Source: Streptomyces sp. NBC_01485
Lineage (GTDB): Bacteria; Actinomycetota; Actinomycetes; Streptomycetales; Streptomycetaceae
Direction: 5' to 3'
Assembly (NCBI RefSeq): GCF_036227125.1
Contig: NZ_CP109435.1
Span: forward strand, 5,146,001-5,210,000
Length of the DNA: 64,000 bases
Part shown: positions 49,490-58,261 of the stretch, piece after piece
Position numbering within the stretch: the first letter of the stretch is position 1
Layout of the letters: every line of letters begins with the position of its first letter
Notes under the pieces: model-generated
Databases searched by the model: none
Seen by the model: only the letters and a program-made list of their open reading frames with translations
Told to the model about the DNA's origin: nothing
Translations under genes and position numbers: made by a program

Positions 49490-49648
49490 CGGGCGACGGT
49501 AGCGCGGCCGGGGATCGAGGGTGAGCACGCCCGTCTCCGAAGGTTGGAGGGGTCTTGTATGTGTGCTGTACGGCGGCTGGACGGGCGTTAACCGGCCAAA
49601 GGCGAATCTTGAGTCATCCCAACCGGAACAAGCCGCACAGGAGTTGCG

Positions 49649-50146
49649 ATGACCCGCAAGACCCGCATACGCGCCGCCCTCGTCACCGCTGCCGCCCTTG
49701 CCACCGCCGCCACGGTGACGGTCGGGGTCAGTGCGGCCGGCAACGACAAGCCCGCGAACCCGACCAAGAAGCAGATCGCCGCCCTCTTCGACGGCTGGAA
49801 CGCGGCGCTGCAGACCGGCGACCCGAAGAAGGTGGCCGACCGCTACGCCAAGGACGCGGTCCTGCTGCCCACCGTCTCCAACAAGGTCCGCACCGACCGC
49901 GCCGGCATCGTCGACTACTTCGACCACTTCGTGGCGAACAAGCCGTTCGGCACGAAGATCGAGACGCACGTCAACATCCTCGACAGCGACTCCGCCATCG
50001 ACACCGGTGTCTACAAGTTCGACCTCACCGACCACGACACCGGCAAGAAGAAGGAAGTCGTGGCCCGCTACACCTACGAGTACGAGAAGCGTGACGGCGT
50101 GTGGAAGATCGTCAACCACCACTCGTCCGCGATGCCCGAGGGCTGA
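49649..50146 (+). CDS. Secreted NTF2-like (SgcJ/EcaC-type) protein
   Basis: A 165-residue protein. The signal peptide is RIRAALVTAAALATAATVTV, cut near VSAAG. The mature part is an NTF2-like domain: KKQIAALFDGWNAALQTGDP, VADRYAKDAVLLPTVSNKVR, IVDYFDHFVANKPF and ARYTYEYEKRDGVWKIVNHH. This fold often forms ligand pockets or dimers without fixed catalysis; the C-terminal HHS resembles the SgcJ/EcaC group. ATG 49649 follows CAGGAGTTGCG. Function unknown. Confidence 0.82.
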   Translation: MTRKTRIRAALVTAAALATAATVTVGVSAAGNDKPANPTKKQIAALFDGWNAALQTGDPKKVADRYAKDAVLLPTVSNKVRTDRAGIVDYFDHFVANKPFGTKIETHVNILDSDSAIDTGVYKFDLTDHDTGKKKEVVARYTYEYEKRDGVWKIVNHHSSAMPEG

Positions 50147-50175
50147 GTCTCAGCCGACGGAGGCTCGTGAAGGCC

Positions 50176-51570
50176 TCACCCGGTGCGTTGCGTCGCCCGC
50201 AGGGTGAGGCGTACGCCCAGCCCGCCCCCGGGCGCGTCCACCAGCGTCACCGCCCCGCCGTCGTCCGTCACCAGTTGTTTGACGACGGCGAGGCCGAGAC
50301 CGGAACCGGAGCGCCCGGTGAGGCCCTGGCCGCGCCAGAAGCGGTCGAAGGCGCGGGACTTCTCCGCGTCGGACATGCCCGGACCCTCGTCGAGGACCGA
50401 CAGCACCACCTTGTCGCCCTTCGACTCCGTCCGGACGGTGATCGTCCCGCCGTCCGGTGAGACCTCCAGGGCGTTCGAGAGCACGTTGTCCAGCACCTGG
50501 TCCAGATGACCGGGGCTGGCCAGCACAGACGGCCGGTCGTCGGCACCGCTCCCCCACAGCGCGATGGTGACTCCGCGCTCGTCGGCGGCCGGCCTCCATA
50601 CCGACAGCCGTTCGGCCACGATGTCCGTCAGGGACAGCGGCTCGGCGGCCGTCACCTTGGCCTCGGCCCGTGCCAGCACCAGCAGCCCGTTGACCAGGCG
50701 GCTCATCCGCACCACCTCTGCGGTCGCCTGCTCCACGTCCTCCCGGACGAACTCGTCGTCGACGCCGTCGGCGATGTTGTCCAGGGAGAGACGGAGCGCC
50801 GTCAGCGGGGTCCTGAGCTGGTGCGACGCGTCCGCGACGAAGATCCGCTGCGAGGCGATCAGGGCTTCGAGGCGTTCGCCCGCCTGGTTGAGGGTGCGGG
50901 CCAGGGTCTGGGTCTCCTGGGGGCCCGTCACGGGGGAGCGGGCGGTCAGGTCGCCGTCGCTGAACTTGCTCGCCATGTCGTTGAGCTGGCGCAGCGGGGC
51001 GGTGATCCGGCGGGCCGCCGCCGCGCCGATCAGCGCGGCCACGCCCAGCACCACCACCGCGAGGCCCGCGCGGAAGCCCCAGATCGTCCACAGCCTGCTG
51101 GTGAGTCCGGACGTCGAGTAGACGACCCGTACGGCGCCGACGACCTCGCCGTCGTGCTTCGCCGGGACCGTGATCACCAGGTTGCGGCCCCAGATGAACT
51201 GCGAGCCCCAGTCGGTGGTGGAGTCCCCCTGCCGGAGGGCCTTCGTCAGGGCCGCGTCCGGGTGGGGGGCGGGGATGGCCGTCGCGCACGGCTGTCCCTT
51301 TGTTCCGTTCGTCTCCTTCGTCGCGAGCTGGACCTGGACCTTGTCCTTGGTCGTCTCGGCGTCGTACGCCTTGGCCATCTTCTCCAGCGCCTGGCAGGAC
51401 GCGGTGTCCCCGTTGCCCAGGAGCAGCGCCATGGTGGCCGCCTCGCGCGTCACGGAGTGGTCGGTGTCCCCGCGCAACTGGGAGGTCAGCGTGAAGGCCA
51501 CCGGCACGGTGAACAGGCCGATGGCGACGGCGACCAGCAGCACGTAGCTGCGGATGAGCTGCTTGATCAT
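50176..51570 (-). CDS. OmpR-partner sensor histidine kinase
   Basis: A 464-residue kinase. One membrane segment (residues 8-28) and an extracytoplasmic domain to about 165 with two Cys precede a second segment (AGLAVVVLGVAALIGAAAA), a HAMP region, and a HisKA helix with His250 in DASHQLRTPLTALRLSL. The ATPase domain has VLDNVLSNALEVSPDGG, VLDEGPGMSDAEK and GSGLGLAVVKQL. It overlaps its regulator by 4 bases (ATGA). Signal unknown. Confidence 0.93.
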   Translation of the reverse strand: MIKQLIRSYVLLVAVAIGLFTVPVAFTLTSQLRGDTDHSVTREAATMALLLGNGDTASCQALEKMAKAYDAETTKDKVQVQLATKETNGTKGQPCATAIPAPHPDAALTKALRQGDSTTDWGSQFIWGRNLVITVPAKHDGEVVGAVRVVYSTSGLTSRLWTIWGFRAGLAVVVLGVAALIGAAAARRITAPLRQLNDMASKFSDGDLTARSPVTGPQETQTLARTLNQAGERLEALIASQRIFVADASHQLRTPLTALRLSLDNIADGVDDEFVREDVEQATAEVVRMSRLVNGLLVLARAEAKVTAAEPLSLTDIVAERLSVWRPAADERGVTIALWGSGADDRPSVLASPGHLDQVLDNVLSNALEVSPDGGTITVRTESKGDKVVLSVLDEGPGMSDAEKSRAFDRFWRGQGLTGRSGSGLGLAVVKQLVTDDGGAVTLVDAPGGGLGVRLTLRATQRTG

Positions 51571-52334
51571 GACGCCGGACCGCCAGAGCCCTGACCACCG
51601 GAGCCCGGACCACCAGATCCTTGGGTGCCGGATCCCTGGGCTGCGCCGTCGCTCACGATCTCCAGGCGGAAGCCGACGCCCCGGACCGCCTCGACGGTGA
51701 TGACCCCGGCGAACTTCCGCCGCAGCGCCGCGACATGAACGTCCAGGGTCTTCGTCGGCCCGAACCAGTTCGCGTCCCAGACCGCTTCCATGATCTGCTC
51801 GCGCGACATCAGCGCCCCCGGCTCCTCGGTGAGGAAGGCCAGCAGGTCGTACTCCTTCGGCGCGAGCGCGACCTCCTCGCCGGCCACGTGGACCCGGGCC
51901 GCCTTGCGGTCGATGGTCAGCCGGGTCCCGTAGCGGTCCGCGCCGCCGGTCGCGCTCTCGTCGGCCGCGCGCGGCTGGACGCGCCGCATCACCGCTCGTA
52001 TCCGCGCGATCACCTCGCGCACCCCGAACGGCTTGGACACGTAGTCGTCGGCGCCCAGTTCCAGGCCCACCACCCGGTCCGTCTCGTCGCTGCGGGCGCT
52101 GATCACGATGATCGGCACATTGCCGCGCTCGCGCAGGGCACGGCAGACGTCGAGGCCGTCGGTGTCGGGCAGGCCGAGGTCCAGGAGCACGACGTCGTAG
52201 GGGTCGGCGTGGGCGAGGGCGGCGGCGCCCGTGCTCACCCAGTCGACCTCGAATCCGTAGCGCTGCAGCCCGCGCCGCAGCGACTCGGCGACCGGTTCGT
52301 CGTCTTCCACCAGGAGTACGTGCACGCGCCGCAC
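51567..52334 (-). CDS. OmpR-family response regulator
   Basis: A 255-residue regulator. The receiver domain has LLVEDDEPVAESLRRGLQ, phospho-acceptor Asp52 in VVLLDLGLPDTDGLD and the conserved Lys in DYVSKPFGVREVI. The OmpR winged helix follows with EEVALAPKEYDLLAFLTEEP, SREQIMEAVWDANWFGPTKT and VHVAALRRKFAG. The C-terminus is an unusual Gly/Ser/Gln tail of GSGGPGSGGQGSGG repeats. It heads the regulator-kinase operon, divergent from ask. Confidence 0.93.
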   Translation of the reverse strand: MRRVHVLLVEDDEPVAESLRRGLQRYGFEVDWVSTGAAALAHADPYDVVLLDLGLPDTDGLDVCRALRERGNVPIIVISARSDETDRVVGLELGADDYVSKPFGVREVIARIRAVMRRVQPRAADESATGGADRYGTRLTIDRKAARVHVAGEEVALAPKEYDLLAFLTEEPGALMSREQIMEAVWDANWFGPTKTLDVHVAALRRKFAGVITVEAVRGVGFRLEIVSDGAAQGSGTQGSGGPGSGGQGSGGPAS

Positions 52335-52477
52335 ATTAGTCCTTGAAAATTAATTCACAGCCATCACTTGCGTGTCAGTGGGCAGGGAGGTTCTGTGACG
52401 CGTGTCCGCGACCACCTCCCGGCACTTCCCGTGAGTCTCACCATGCGGGACCCGGGAGGCGGATTTCGGGCGCTCGT

Positions 52478-52483
52478 TAGACT
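52478..52483 (+). promoter_or_regulatory. Candidate -10 of the ask-asd operon
   Basis: TAGACT matches the Streptomyces -10 consensus and lies 62 bases before the ask start. No good -35 is seen. Confidence 0.35.
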
Positions 52484-52545
52484 GAGCCGACCCGCTGTAC
52501 AAGGGCGTATGCGCGGGAAACGAACAAACTGAGCGAGGAGCGCAC

Positions 52546-53832
52546 GTGGGCCTTGTCGTGCAGAAGTACGGAGGCTCCTCCGTAGCCGATGCCGAGGGCA
52601 TCAAGCGCGTCGCCAAGCGGATCGTGGAAGCGAAGAAGAACGGCCACCAGGTGGTCGTCGTCGTTTCCGCGATGGGCGACACGACGGACGAGCTGATCGA
52701 TCTCGCCGAGCAGGTGTCACCGATGCCCAGCGGCCGGGAATTCGACATGCTGCTGACCGCCGGAGAGCGGATCTCCATGGCGCTGCTGGCGATGGCGATC
52801 AAGAACCTGGGCCACAGCGCCCAGTCGTTCACCGGCAGCCAGGCGGGCGTCATCACCGACTCCGTCCACAACAAAGCCCGGATCATCGATGTCACGCCGG
52901 GCCGCATCCGGACCGCGCTGGACGAGGGCAACATCGCCATCGTCGCCGGGTTCCAGGGTGTCAGCCAGGACAAGAAGGACATCACGACCCTGGGGCGCGG
53001 TGGGTCCGACACGACCGCCGTCGCGCTCGCCGCCGCGCTCGACGCCGAGGTCTGCGAGATCTACACCGACGTCGACGGCGTGTTCACCGCCGACCCGCGC
53101 GTGGTGAAGAAGGCGCAGAAGATCGACTGGATCGTCTTCGAGGACATGCTGGAGCTCGCGGCCTCCGGTTCCAAGGTGCTGCTCCACCGCTGTGTGGAGT
53201 ACGCCCGCCGCTACGACATCCCGATCCACGTCCGGTCCAGCTTCAGCGGACTGCAGGGCACGTGGGTCAGCAGTGCGCCGATCCGACAGATTCAGCAAGG
53301 GGACAAGCCGGTGGAGCAGGCCATCATCTCCGGTGTCGCGCACGACACCTCCGAGGCCAAGGTCACGGTCGTCGGCGTGCCGGACAAGCCGGGCGAGGCC
53401 GCCGTGATCTTCCGGACGATCGCCGACGCCGAGATCAACATCGACATGATCGTGCAGAACGTGTCCGCCGCGTCCACCGGACTGACGGACATCTCCTTCA
53501 CGCTCCCCAAGGCGGAGGGCCGCAAGGCCATCGACGCCCTGGAGAAGAACAAGGCCGGCATCGGCTTCGAGTCGCTGCGCTACGACGACCAGATCGGGAA
53601 GATCTCGCTGGTCGGCGCGGGCATGAAGACCAACCCGGGCGTCACGGCCGACTTCTTCAAGGCGCTGGCCGACGCGGGCGTCAACATCGAGCTCATCTCG
53701 ACCTCCGAGATCCGCATCTCGGTCGTCACCCGCGCCGATGACGTCAACGAGGCCGTGCGCGCCGTGCACACCGCCTTCGGACTCGACTCCGACAGCGACG
53801 AAGCCGTCGTCTACGGAGGCACCGGCCGCTGA
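52546..53832 (+). CDS. ask: Aspartate kinase, alpha subunit
   Basis: A 428-residue LysC-type aspartokinase, which phosphorylates aspartate in the first step to lysine, threonine, methionine and diaminopimelate. It has the N-terminal KYGGSSVADAEGI, kinase core motifs TLGRGGSDTTAVALAAALDA and EIYTDVDGVFTADPRVV, and two C-terminal ACT domains with AEINIDMIVQNVS and GVNIELISTSEIRIS, the site of lysine/threonine feedback. GTG 52546 follows GAGGAGCGCAC. A separate beta subunit starts inside. The stop overlaps asd (TGATG). Confidence 0.97.
   Translation: MGLVVQKYGGSSVADAEGIKRVAKRIVEAKKNGHQVVVVVSAMGDTTDELIDLAEQVSPMPSGREFDMLLTAGERISMALLAMAIKNLGHSAQSFTGSQAGVITDSVHNKARIIDVTPGRIRTALDEGNIAIVAGFQGVSQDKKDITTLGRGGSDTTAVALAAALDAEVCEIYTDVDGVFTADPRVVKKAQKIDWIVFEDMLELAASGSKVLLHRCVEYARRYDIPIHVRSSFSGLQGTWVSSAPIRQIQQGDKPVEQAIISGVAHDTSEAKVTVVGVPDKPGEAAVIFRTIADAEINIDMIVQNVSAASTGLTDISFTLPKAEGRKAIDALEKNKAGIGFESLRYDDQIGKISLVGAGMKTNPGVTADFFKALADAGVNIELISTSEIRISVVTRADDVNEAVRAVHTAFGLDSDSDEAVVYGGTGR
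53311..53832 (+). CDS. ask: Aspartate kinase, beta subunit (in-frame internal start)
   Basis: In Gram-positive LysC enzymes the regulatory beta subunit is made from an internal start. Here GTG 53311, codon 256 of ask, has a well-spaced ribosome site AAGGGGA (53297-53303) and begins VEQAIISGVAHDTSEAKVTV, matching the beta start region of corynebacterial LysC as I remember it. The 173-residue product is the ACT-domain part. The internal ribosome site is seen in sequence; expression is inferred. Confidence 0.75.
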   Translation: MEQAIISGVAHDTSEAKVTVVGVPDKPGEAAVIFRTIADAEINIDMIVQNVSAASTGLTDISFTLPKAEGRKAIDALEKNKAGIGFESLRYDDQIGKISLVGAGMKTNPGVTADFFKALADAGVNIELISTSEIRISVVTRADDVNEAVRAVHTAFGLDSDSDEAVVYGGTGR

Positions 53833-54911
53833 TGCCCGGCAACCGGCCGCGGACGGCCGACACAGCGCGGCCCACGCTCGCGGTCGTGGGGGCGACCGGA
53901 GCCGTCGGCACCGTCATGCGCCAGATCCTGTCCCAGCGGGCGGACGTCTGGGGCGAGATCAGGCTCGTCGCCTCCCCGCGCTCGGCCGGCCGCAAGCTGG
54001 CCGTGCGCGGCGCGGAGGTCGAGGTGCTGGCCCTGTCGGAGGAGGTCTTCGACGGGGTCGACGTCGCCATGTTCGACGTCCCCGACGACGTCGCCGCGCA
54101 CTGGGCGCCGATCGCCGCCGCCAAGGGGGTGGTCGTCGTCGACAACTCGGGCGCGTTCCGGATGGACCCGGACGTGCCGCTCGTCGTCCCCGAGGTCAAT
54201 CCGCACGCGGTGCGGACCCGGCCGCGCGGGATCGTCGCCAACCCCAACTGCACGACCCTGTCGATGATCGTCGCCCTGGGCGCGCTGCACGCCGAGTACG
54301 GGCTGCGCGAGCTGGTGGTGTCGTCGTACCAGGCGGTGAGCGGGGCCGGGCGGGCCGGAATCGAGACGCTGCGGCAGCAGATCGCGCTGGTCGCCGGCAC
54401 CGAGCTGGGGACCAGCCCCGGTGACGTGCGGCGGGCCGTCGGCGACAACACCGGGCCGTTCCCGGAACCGGTCGCGCTGAACGTCGTCCCGTGGGCCGGG
54501 TCGCTGCGCGAGGACGGCTGGTCGTCGGAGGAGATGAAGGTGCGGGACGAGTCCCGCAAGATCCTCGGGCTGCCCAAGCTGCCGGTGGCCGTGACCTGCG
54601 TGCGGGTCCCCGTCGTCACCACGCACTCGCTCACCGTCCACGCCCGCTTCCAGGACGAGGTCACCGTCGACGGGGCCCGCGAGATCATCGCGACGGCCCC
54701 CGGTGTCGTCCTCTTCGACAACCCGGCCGCGGGGGAGTTCCCCACGCCCGCCGACGTCGTCGGCACCGACCCGACCTGGGTGGGCCGGGTACGGCGGGCC
54801 CTCGACGACCCGACGGCGCTCGAACTGTTCGTGTGCGGCGACAACCTGCGCAAGGGCGCGGCCCTCAACACCGCGCAGATCGCGGAGCTGCTGGCGGCGG
54901 AGATGGCGTGA
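53832..54911 (+). CDS. asd: Aspartate-semialdehyde dehydrogenase
   Basis: A 359-residue enzyme that reduces aspartyl phosphate to aspartate semialdehyde with NADPH. It has the N-terminal nucleotide motif VVGATGAVGTVMRQILSQ, catalytic Cys140 in GIVANPNCTTLSMI and a later His in VTTHSLTVHARF. Arg and Lys of EMKVRDESRKILG fit the substrate site. ATG 53832 shares one base with the ask stop, so the pair is co-translated. The N-terminus is about 12 residues longer than in most homologues. Confidence 0.97.
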   Translation: MPGNRPRTADTARPTLAVVGATGAVGTVMRQILSQRADVWGEIRLVASPRSAGRKLAVRGAEVEVLALSEEVFDGVDVAMFDVPDDVAAHWAPIAAAKGVVVVDNSGAFRMDPDVPLVVPEVNPHAVRTRPRGIVANPNCTTLSMIVALGALHAEYGLRELVVSSYQAVSGAGRAGIETLRQQIALVAGTELGTSPGDVRRAVGDNTGPFPEPVALNVVPWAGSLREDGWSSEEMKVRDESRKILGLPKLPVAVTCVRVPVVTTHSLTVHARFQDEVTVDGAREIIATAPGVVLFDNPAAGEFPTPADVVGTDPTWVGRVRRALDDPTALELFVCGDNLRKGAALNTAQIAELLAAEMA

Positions 54912-54929
54912 GGGTGTCCGGTGAGTTCG

Positions 54930-54962
54930 GTCCGTCGGGGGTCCGTCGGGGTCCGTCGGGGC
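54930..54962. repeat. TCCGTCGGGG tandem repeat after asd
   Basis: Three copies of gtccgtcggg(g) follow the asd stop by about 20 bases. Confidence 0.85.
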
Positions 54963-55008
54963 CAGATGTGAGGCGGTCGACGGTCCGGATCACTTGTATC
55001 GGACACAT

Positions 55009-55037
55009 TTGACGTCCGAAAATGCCGACAGAAGGAT
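55009..55037 (+). promoter_or_regulatory. Candidate promoter of the sigma-factor operon
   Basis: TTGACG (55009-55014) and AAGGAT (55032-55037) are 17 bases apart in the lowest-GC part of the 345-base gap between asd and the sigma gene. TCGGAC (54999-55004) and GTCCGA (55014-55019) flank the -35 as an inverted repeat. Nothing else is seen in the gap. Confidence 0.45.
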
Positions 55038-55256
55038 TTTCTCCCCGTTTTCCGCAACCGCGCGGAGAGCGGGGAGCGTCTTTGCGGTCACCCCTGACGG
55101 GGCGCGCGGAGAGCCGGGCGTGGGGACGCCCATTCCTATGGGACTGGGATGCAGCGGAAGAGCGGGACAGATGAGACGGGTGCGGGTGGCCTTGGCCCAC
55201 GCAGAAGTGACGCCGGACGCGTACAACCCCCACGGGGGGAAGTGTGTCCAACTGAC

Positions 55257-55934
55257 GTGGCAGAGGTACTCGAACTCCCGGTGGCGCCCCGCGGCGCGGC
55301 TCTACGGCCGCCGCGCGGCACCCTCAAACCCCGCAGCATGCCCGGCGTGCCCGGCGGCATGCCGGTGATCGCGCCCATGCCCGCAGCGCGGCCCGCCCGC
55401 GTACCCAGCCAGCGTGACGGCGTCGAGGACACGGTCGCGGCCGGTACCACCGTCGACCACCTCACCGAGACCTACCGGGCCCACTACCGCTCGCTGCTCG
55501 GCCTCGCCGCCCTCCTCCTCGACGACACCGCCTCCTGCGAGGACGTCGTCCAGGAGGCCTTCATCCGCGTCCACTCCGCGCGCAAACGCGTCCGCGACCC
55601 GGAGAAGACCCTCGCCTACCTCCGTCAGACGGTCGTCAACCTCTCCCGCTCCGCCCTGCGCCGCCGCATCCTCGGCCTGAAGCTGCTCTCCAAGCCGATG
55701 CCGGACATGGCCAGCGCGGAGGAGGGCGCCTACGACCAGTTGGAGCGCGACTCGCTCATCAAGGCGATGAAGAACCTCCAGCGCCGGCAGCGCGAGGTCC
55801 TCGTGCTGCGCTACTTCGCGGACATGACCGAGGCCCAGGTCGCCGAGACCCTCGGCGTCTCCATCGGCTCGGTCAAGGCGTACGGCTCACGCGGCATCGC
55901 CGCCCTGCGCATAGCCATGGAGGCGTCGGCGTGA
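55257..55934 (+). CDS. SigE-family (ECF-like) RNA polymerase sigma factor
   Basis: A 225-residue sigma-70 family protein with region 2 (YRAHYRSLLGLAALLLDDTA, SCEDVVQEAFIRVHSARKRV, KTLAYLRQTVVNLSRSAL) and region 4 (AMKNLQRRQREVLVLRYFAD, MTEAQVAETLGVSIGSVKAY). A 70-residue Pro/Ala/Met-rich extension with GVPGGMPVIAPMPAA precedes region 2 and is unusual. GTG 55257 (MAEVLELPVAPR) is the likely start; GTG 55242 is an alternative. The stop overlaps the next gene (GTGA), so the partner membrane protein is its probable regulator. Confidence 0.85.
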   Translation: MAEVLELPVAPRGAALRPPRGTLKPRSMPGVPGGMPVIAPMPAARPARVPSQRDGVEDTVAAGTTVDHLTETYRAHYRSLLGLAALLLDDTASCEDVVQEAFIRVHSARKRVRDPEKTLAYLRQTVVNLSRSALRRRILGLKLLSKPMPDMASAEEGAYDQLERDSLIKAMKNLQRRQREVLVLRYFADMTEAQVAETLGVSIGSVKAYGSRGIAALRIAMEASA

Positions 55935-57235
55935 GCGGGGAGGCCGGCAGGGAGGTCGACAGAGACGTCGGCGGGGAGCCCTGCGGGGAGCCCGAAGGAC
56001 GGGGCCCTCACGACAGCCACGAACCGACGCCGATCCGGTCCGGTCCGTCGGACGAACAAGAACCGGACACAGACGAGCCGGACACAGACGAGCCGGACAC
56101 AGACGAGCCGGTCACACACGAGCCGGTCACACACGAGCCGGGCACATACGAGTCGGGCATACGACACCCGAAGCCATCGCACGCTGGGAACTCAACCGTG
56201 AACCACCACCTCGACGACCAGAGCCCCGACGGGCTCGACTCGGACGAGCTGGCACTGCGCCGGATGCTGCACGACGCCGTCCAGGAGATGGAGCCGCGCG
56301 ACGGCTCCCTGGACCATCTGCGGCGGGCCGTCCCGGTCCGCCGGGCCCGTAAGCGGCAGGCGGCCGTCGGCATGGCGGCAGCGGCGCTCTTCCTCGGCAC
56401 CGCCGTCCCGGCCGTGCTGCACGTCTCGGGCGTGGGCGGTTCCGACGCCAACCCTTCCATCGCCGGCCAGGCCTCACAGGCGCAGGGGGGCGCGGATCAG
56501 GGCAAGAACCCCGATGGCGGCTCCTCGGGCAGGGTCGGCGACTCCTCCGGCACGACCGGTGAGGGGAGCAAGAGCGGCGCCGTCGACTCCGGTCCGGGCA
56601 AGGAGTCCGCGGGCGCCGCGGCCTCCAGCGGCAGCGGTCCGACCTCCGAGGCGCCGCTGAGCGTGGCCGCGTGCGCACCGGCCCAGCTCGAGGCGGGCGC
56701 CCCCGTCGTCGCGGTGCCCGACGCGGCCGGCATCGTCTACGGCACGTTCCGCGTCGCGAACTCCTCCGCCGCCGCCTGTACCGTCGGCGGCGCGGTCTCG
56801 GTGACGTACGAGGCGCAGGGGGCCGCCGACGCCACGAAGATCACCGTGGTGGAGCACGCCTCCGGGGACGCGGCGGCCGGCCTGCCCGACCCCTCCCTCT
56901 ACGTCACGCAGTACGTCCTCGCCCCCGGCTCCGCCTACGAGGTGAAGTTCGCCTGGCAGCCCGCCACGACCTGCCCGACCACGGGCGGCGCCGGTGGCGG
57001 CGACAGCGGCGGCGGTTCGGCGTCGCCCTCGCCGTCGACCTCGGCCGAGCCGTCCACCACGGCCGGCGAGACCACCGCCGGCACCACGGCCCAACTGTTC
57101 ACCGCGGACGGCACGGCCGACGGCAGCGTCGTCGTGTCGTACACGGCCGAGGCCGGCTCCCCGGCGACCAAGGCGACGGTGACGAACGCGTGCGCGGGGA
57201 CGATCTACCGGACGGGCGTGCTGGCGTCGTCCTGA
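55931..57235 (+). CDS. Membrane protein coupled to the sigma factor (possible anti-sigma or effector)
   Basis: A 434-residue protein. A Pro/Glu-rich N-terminus contains the tandem repeat DTDEP x3 then VTHEP x2, coded by 15-base repeats at 56063-56137. A helical region (100-135: DELALRRMLHDAVQEMEPRD, GSLDHLRRAVPVRRARKR) precedes one membrane segment (AAVGMAAAALFLGTAVPAVL). The outer part has a Gly/Ser-rich linker and a beta-rich domain with two Cys pairs and FRVANSSAAACTVGG. Coupling suggests it controls the sigma factor, although no zinc anti-sigma motif is present. Overlaps convergent SURF1 by 31 bases. Confidence 0.75.
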   Translation: MSGEAGREVDRDVGGEPCGEPEGRGPHDSHEPTPIRSGPSDEQEPDTDEPDTDEPDTDEPVTHEPVTHEPGTYESGIRHPKPSHAGNSTVNHHLDDQSPDGLDSDELALRRMLHDAVQEMEPRDGSLDHLRRAVPVRRARKRQAAVGMAAAALFLGTAVPAVLHVSGVGGSDANPSIAGQASQAQGGADQGKNPDGGSSGRVGDSSGTTGEGSKSGAVDSGPGKESAGAAASSGSGPTSEAPLSVAACAPAQLEAGAPVVAVPDAAGIVYGTFRVANSSAAACTVGGAVSVTYEAQGAADATKITVVEHASGDAAAGLPDPSLYVTQYVLAPGSAYEVKFAWQPATTCPTTGGAGGGDSGGGSASPSPSTSAEPSTTAGETTAGTTAQLFTADGTADGSVVVSYTAEAGSPATKATVTNACAGTIYRTGVLASS

Positions 57236-58062
57236 ACCGTTGACACGTGCGGCCCGCCGGTCTCGTGGGCCTTGTTGTCGGCCTCGCCGGTCTCCTCTGT
57301 CCCCTCGGGGACGATCCCGAGTTCCGCGTCCCGGATGAACTCCACCTCGCGGCGCAGCAGCCGGAACCACATGAACACCACGAACCCGGCGAAGACGAAC
57401 CACTCGCCGGTGTAGCCGAGGTTCTGGAACGCCTTCAGGTCGAGGCCGGTGTCGGCCGGCGCCTTCGCGGGCACCGCCGTCATCCCGGGGGCCGCGGTGT
57501 CGAGGGTGACCCAGGCGTCGTAGAGGTCGTAGGGCACGAGGTTGACGAGCGAGGCCGCGCTGATCGCCGCGGTCTGCCCGGCCGGCAGGCCGCCCCGGGC
57601 GCTCACCCCGTTGTCGCCGGGCTGCTCGGACGCCTGGAGCGCGCCGGTGACGGTGACCTCGCCGGCGGGCGGCGCCGGGGCCTTCGCCGAGTCGGCGTCG
57701 CCGGGCAGCCAGCCGCGTACGACGGGCAGCGCCCTGCCGCCGTCGGTGCGCAGCAGGGTCAGTACGTAGTAGCCGTTCTTGCCGCCCGACTCCCGGTCGG
57801 GCACCAGCAGTTGTGTGCTGTAGCGGCCGGTGGCGGTGGTCTGCCTGCCGGAGGTCGCCTTGTCCACGGGCAGCAGTTCGGCCAGGGGCCGCGCGGGGTC
57901 CGTACGGGCGGACTCGGCCTGCGCCTTCGCGTCGCGGTGGTCGTCCACCCGCGCCTCGAACCGGCTGAGCTGCCAGGACCCCATGAACACGCAGAAGGGG
58001 ATGGCCAGCAGCACGAAGACGTTGATCTCCCACCAGCGGGAAGTCAGCAGAAACCGGTACAC
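57205..58062 (-). CDS. SURF1-family cytochrome oxidase assembly protein
   Basis: A 285-residue protein: RWWEINVFVLLAIPFCVFMG with the family WQLSRFEARVDDH after the first membrane segment, RYSTQLLVPDRESGGKNGYY, LPVVRGWLPGDADSAKAP and a second membrane segment near residue 230 (WFVFAGFVVFMWFRLLRREV). SURF1 helps insert heme a into the aa3 oxidase. GTG 58062 gives MYRFLLTSRWW. The 31-base 3' overlap with the convergent sigma-partner gene is noteworthy. Confidence 0.92.
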   Translation of the reverse strand: MYRFLLTSRWWEINVFVLLAIPFCVFMGSWQLSRFEARVDDHRDAKAQAESARTDPARPLAELLPVDKATSGRQTTATGRYSTQLLVPDRESGGKNGYYVLTLLRTDGGRALPVVRGWLPGDADSAKAPAPPAGEVTVTGALQASEQPGDNGVSARGGLPAGQTAAISAASLVNLVPYDLYDAWVTLDTAAPGMTAVPAKAPADTGLDLKAFQNLGYTGEWFVFAGFVVFMWFRLLRREVEFIRDAELGIVPEGTEETGEADNKAHETGGPHVSTVQDDASTPVR

Positions 58063-58261
58063 GCCCTCCACGGTACGGGGCGGGTGCGGGGGACAGGTTG
58101 GCGGGGTGAGGCGACGGGGTGGGGCGATGGGGCGGGCGAGGGGGGTGGGGTGCGGCCCCTCGGGGCGAAGGGGTGCGGAGCGGGTGCGAAGACGGTGGGA
58201 GTTATCCACAGGCTGGGGGCCGGGGCGGTCGATTGTCGTCGTGAGCGGGCAGTATGGGCTC

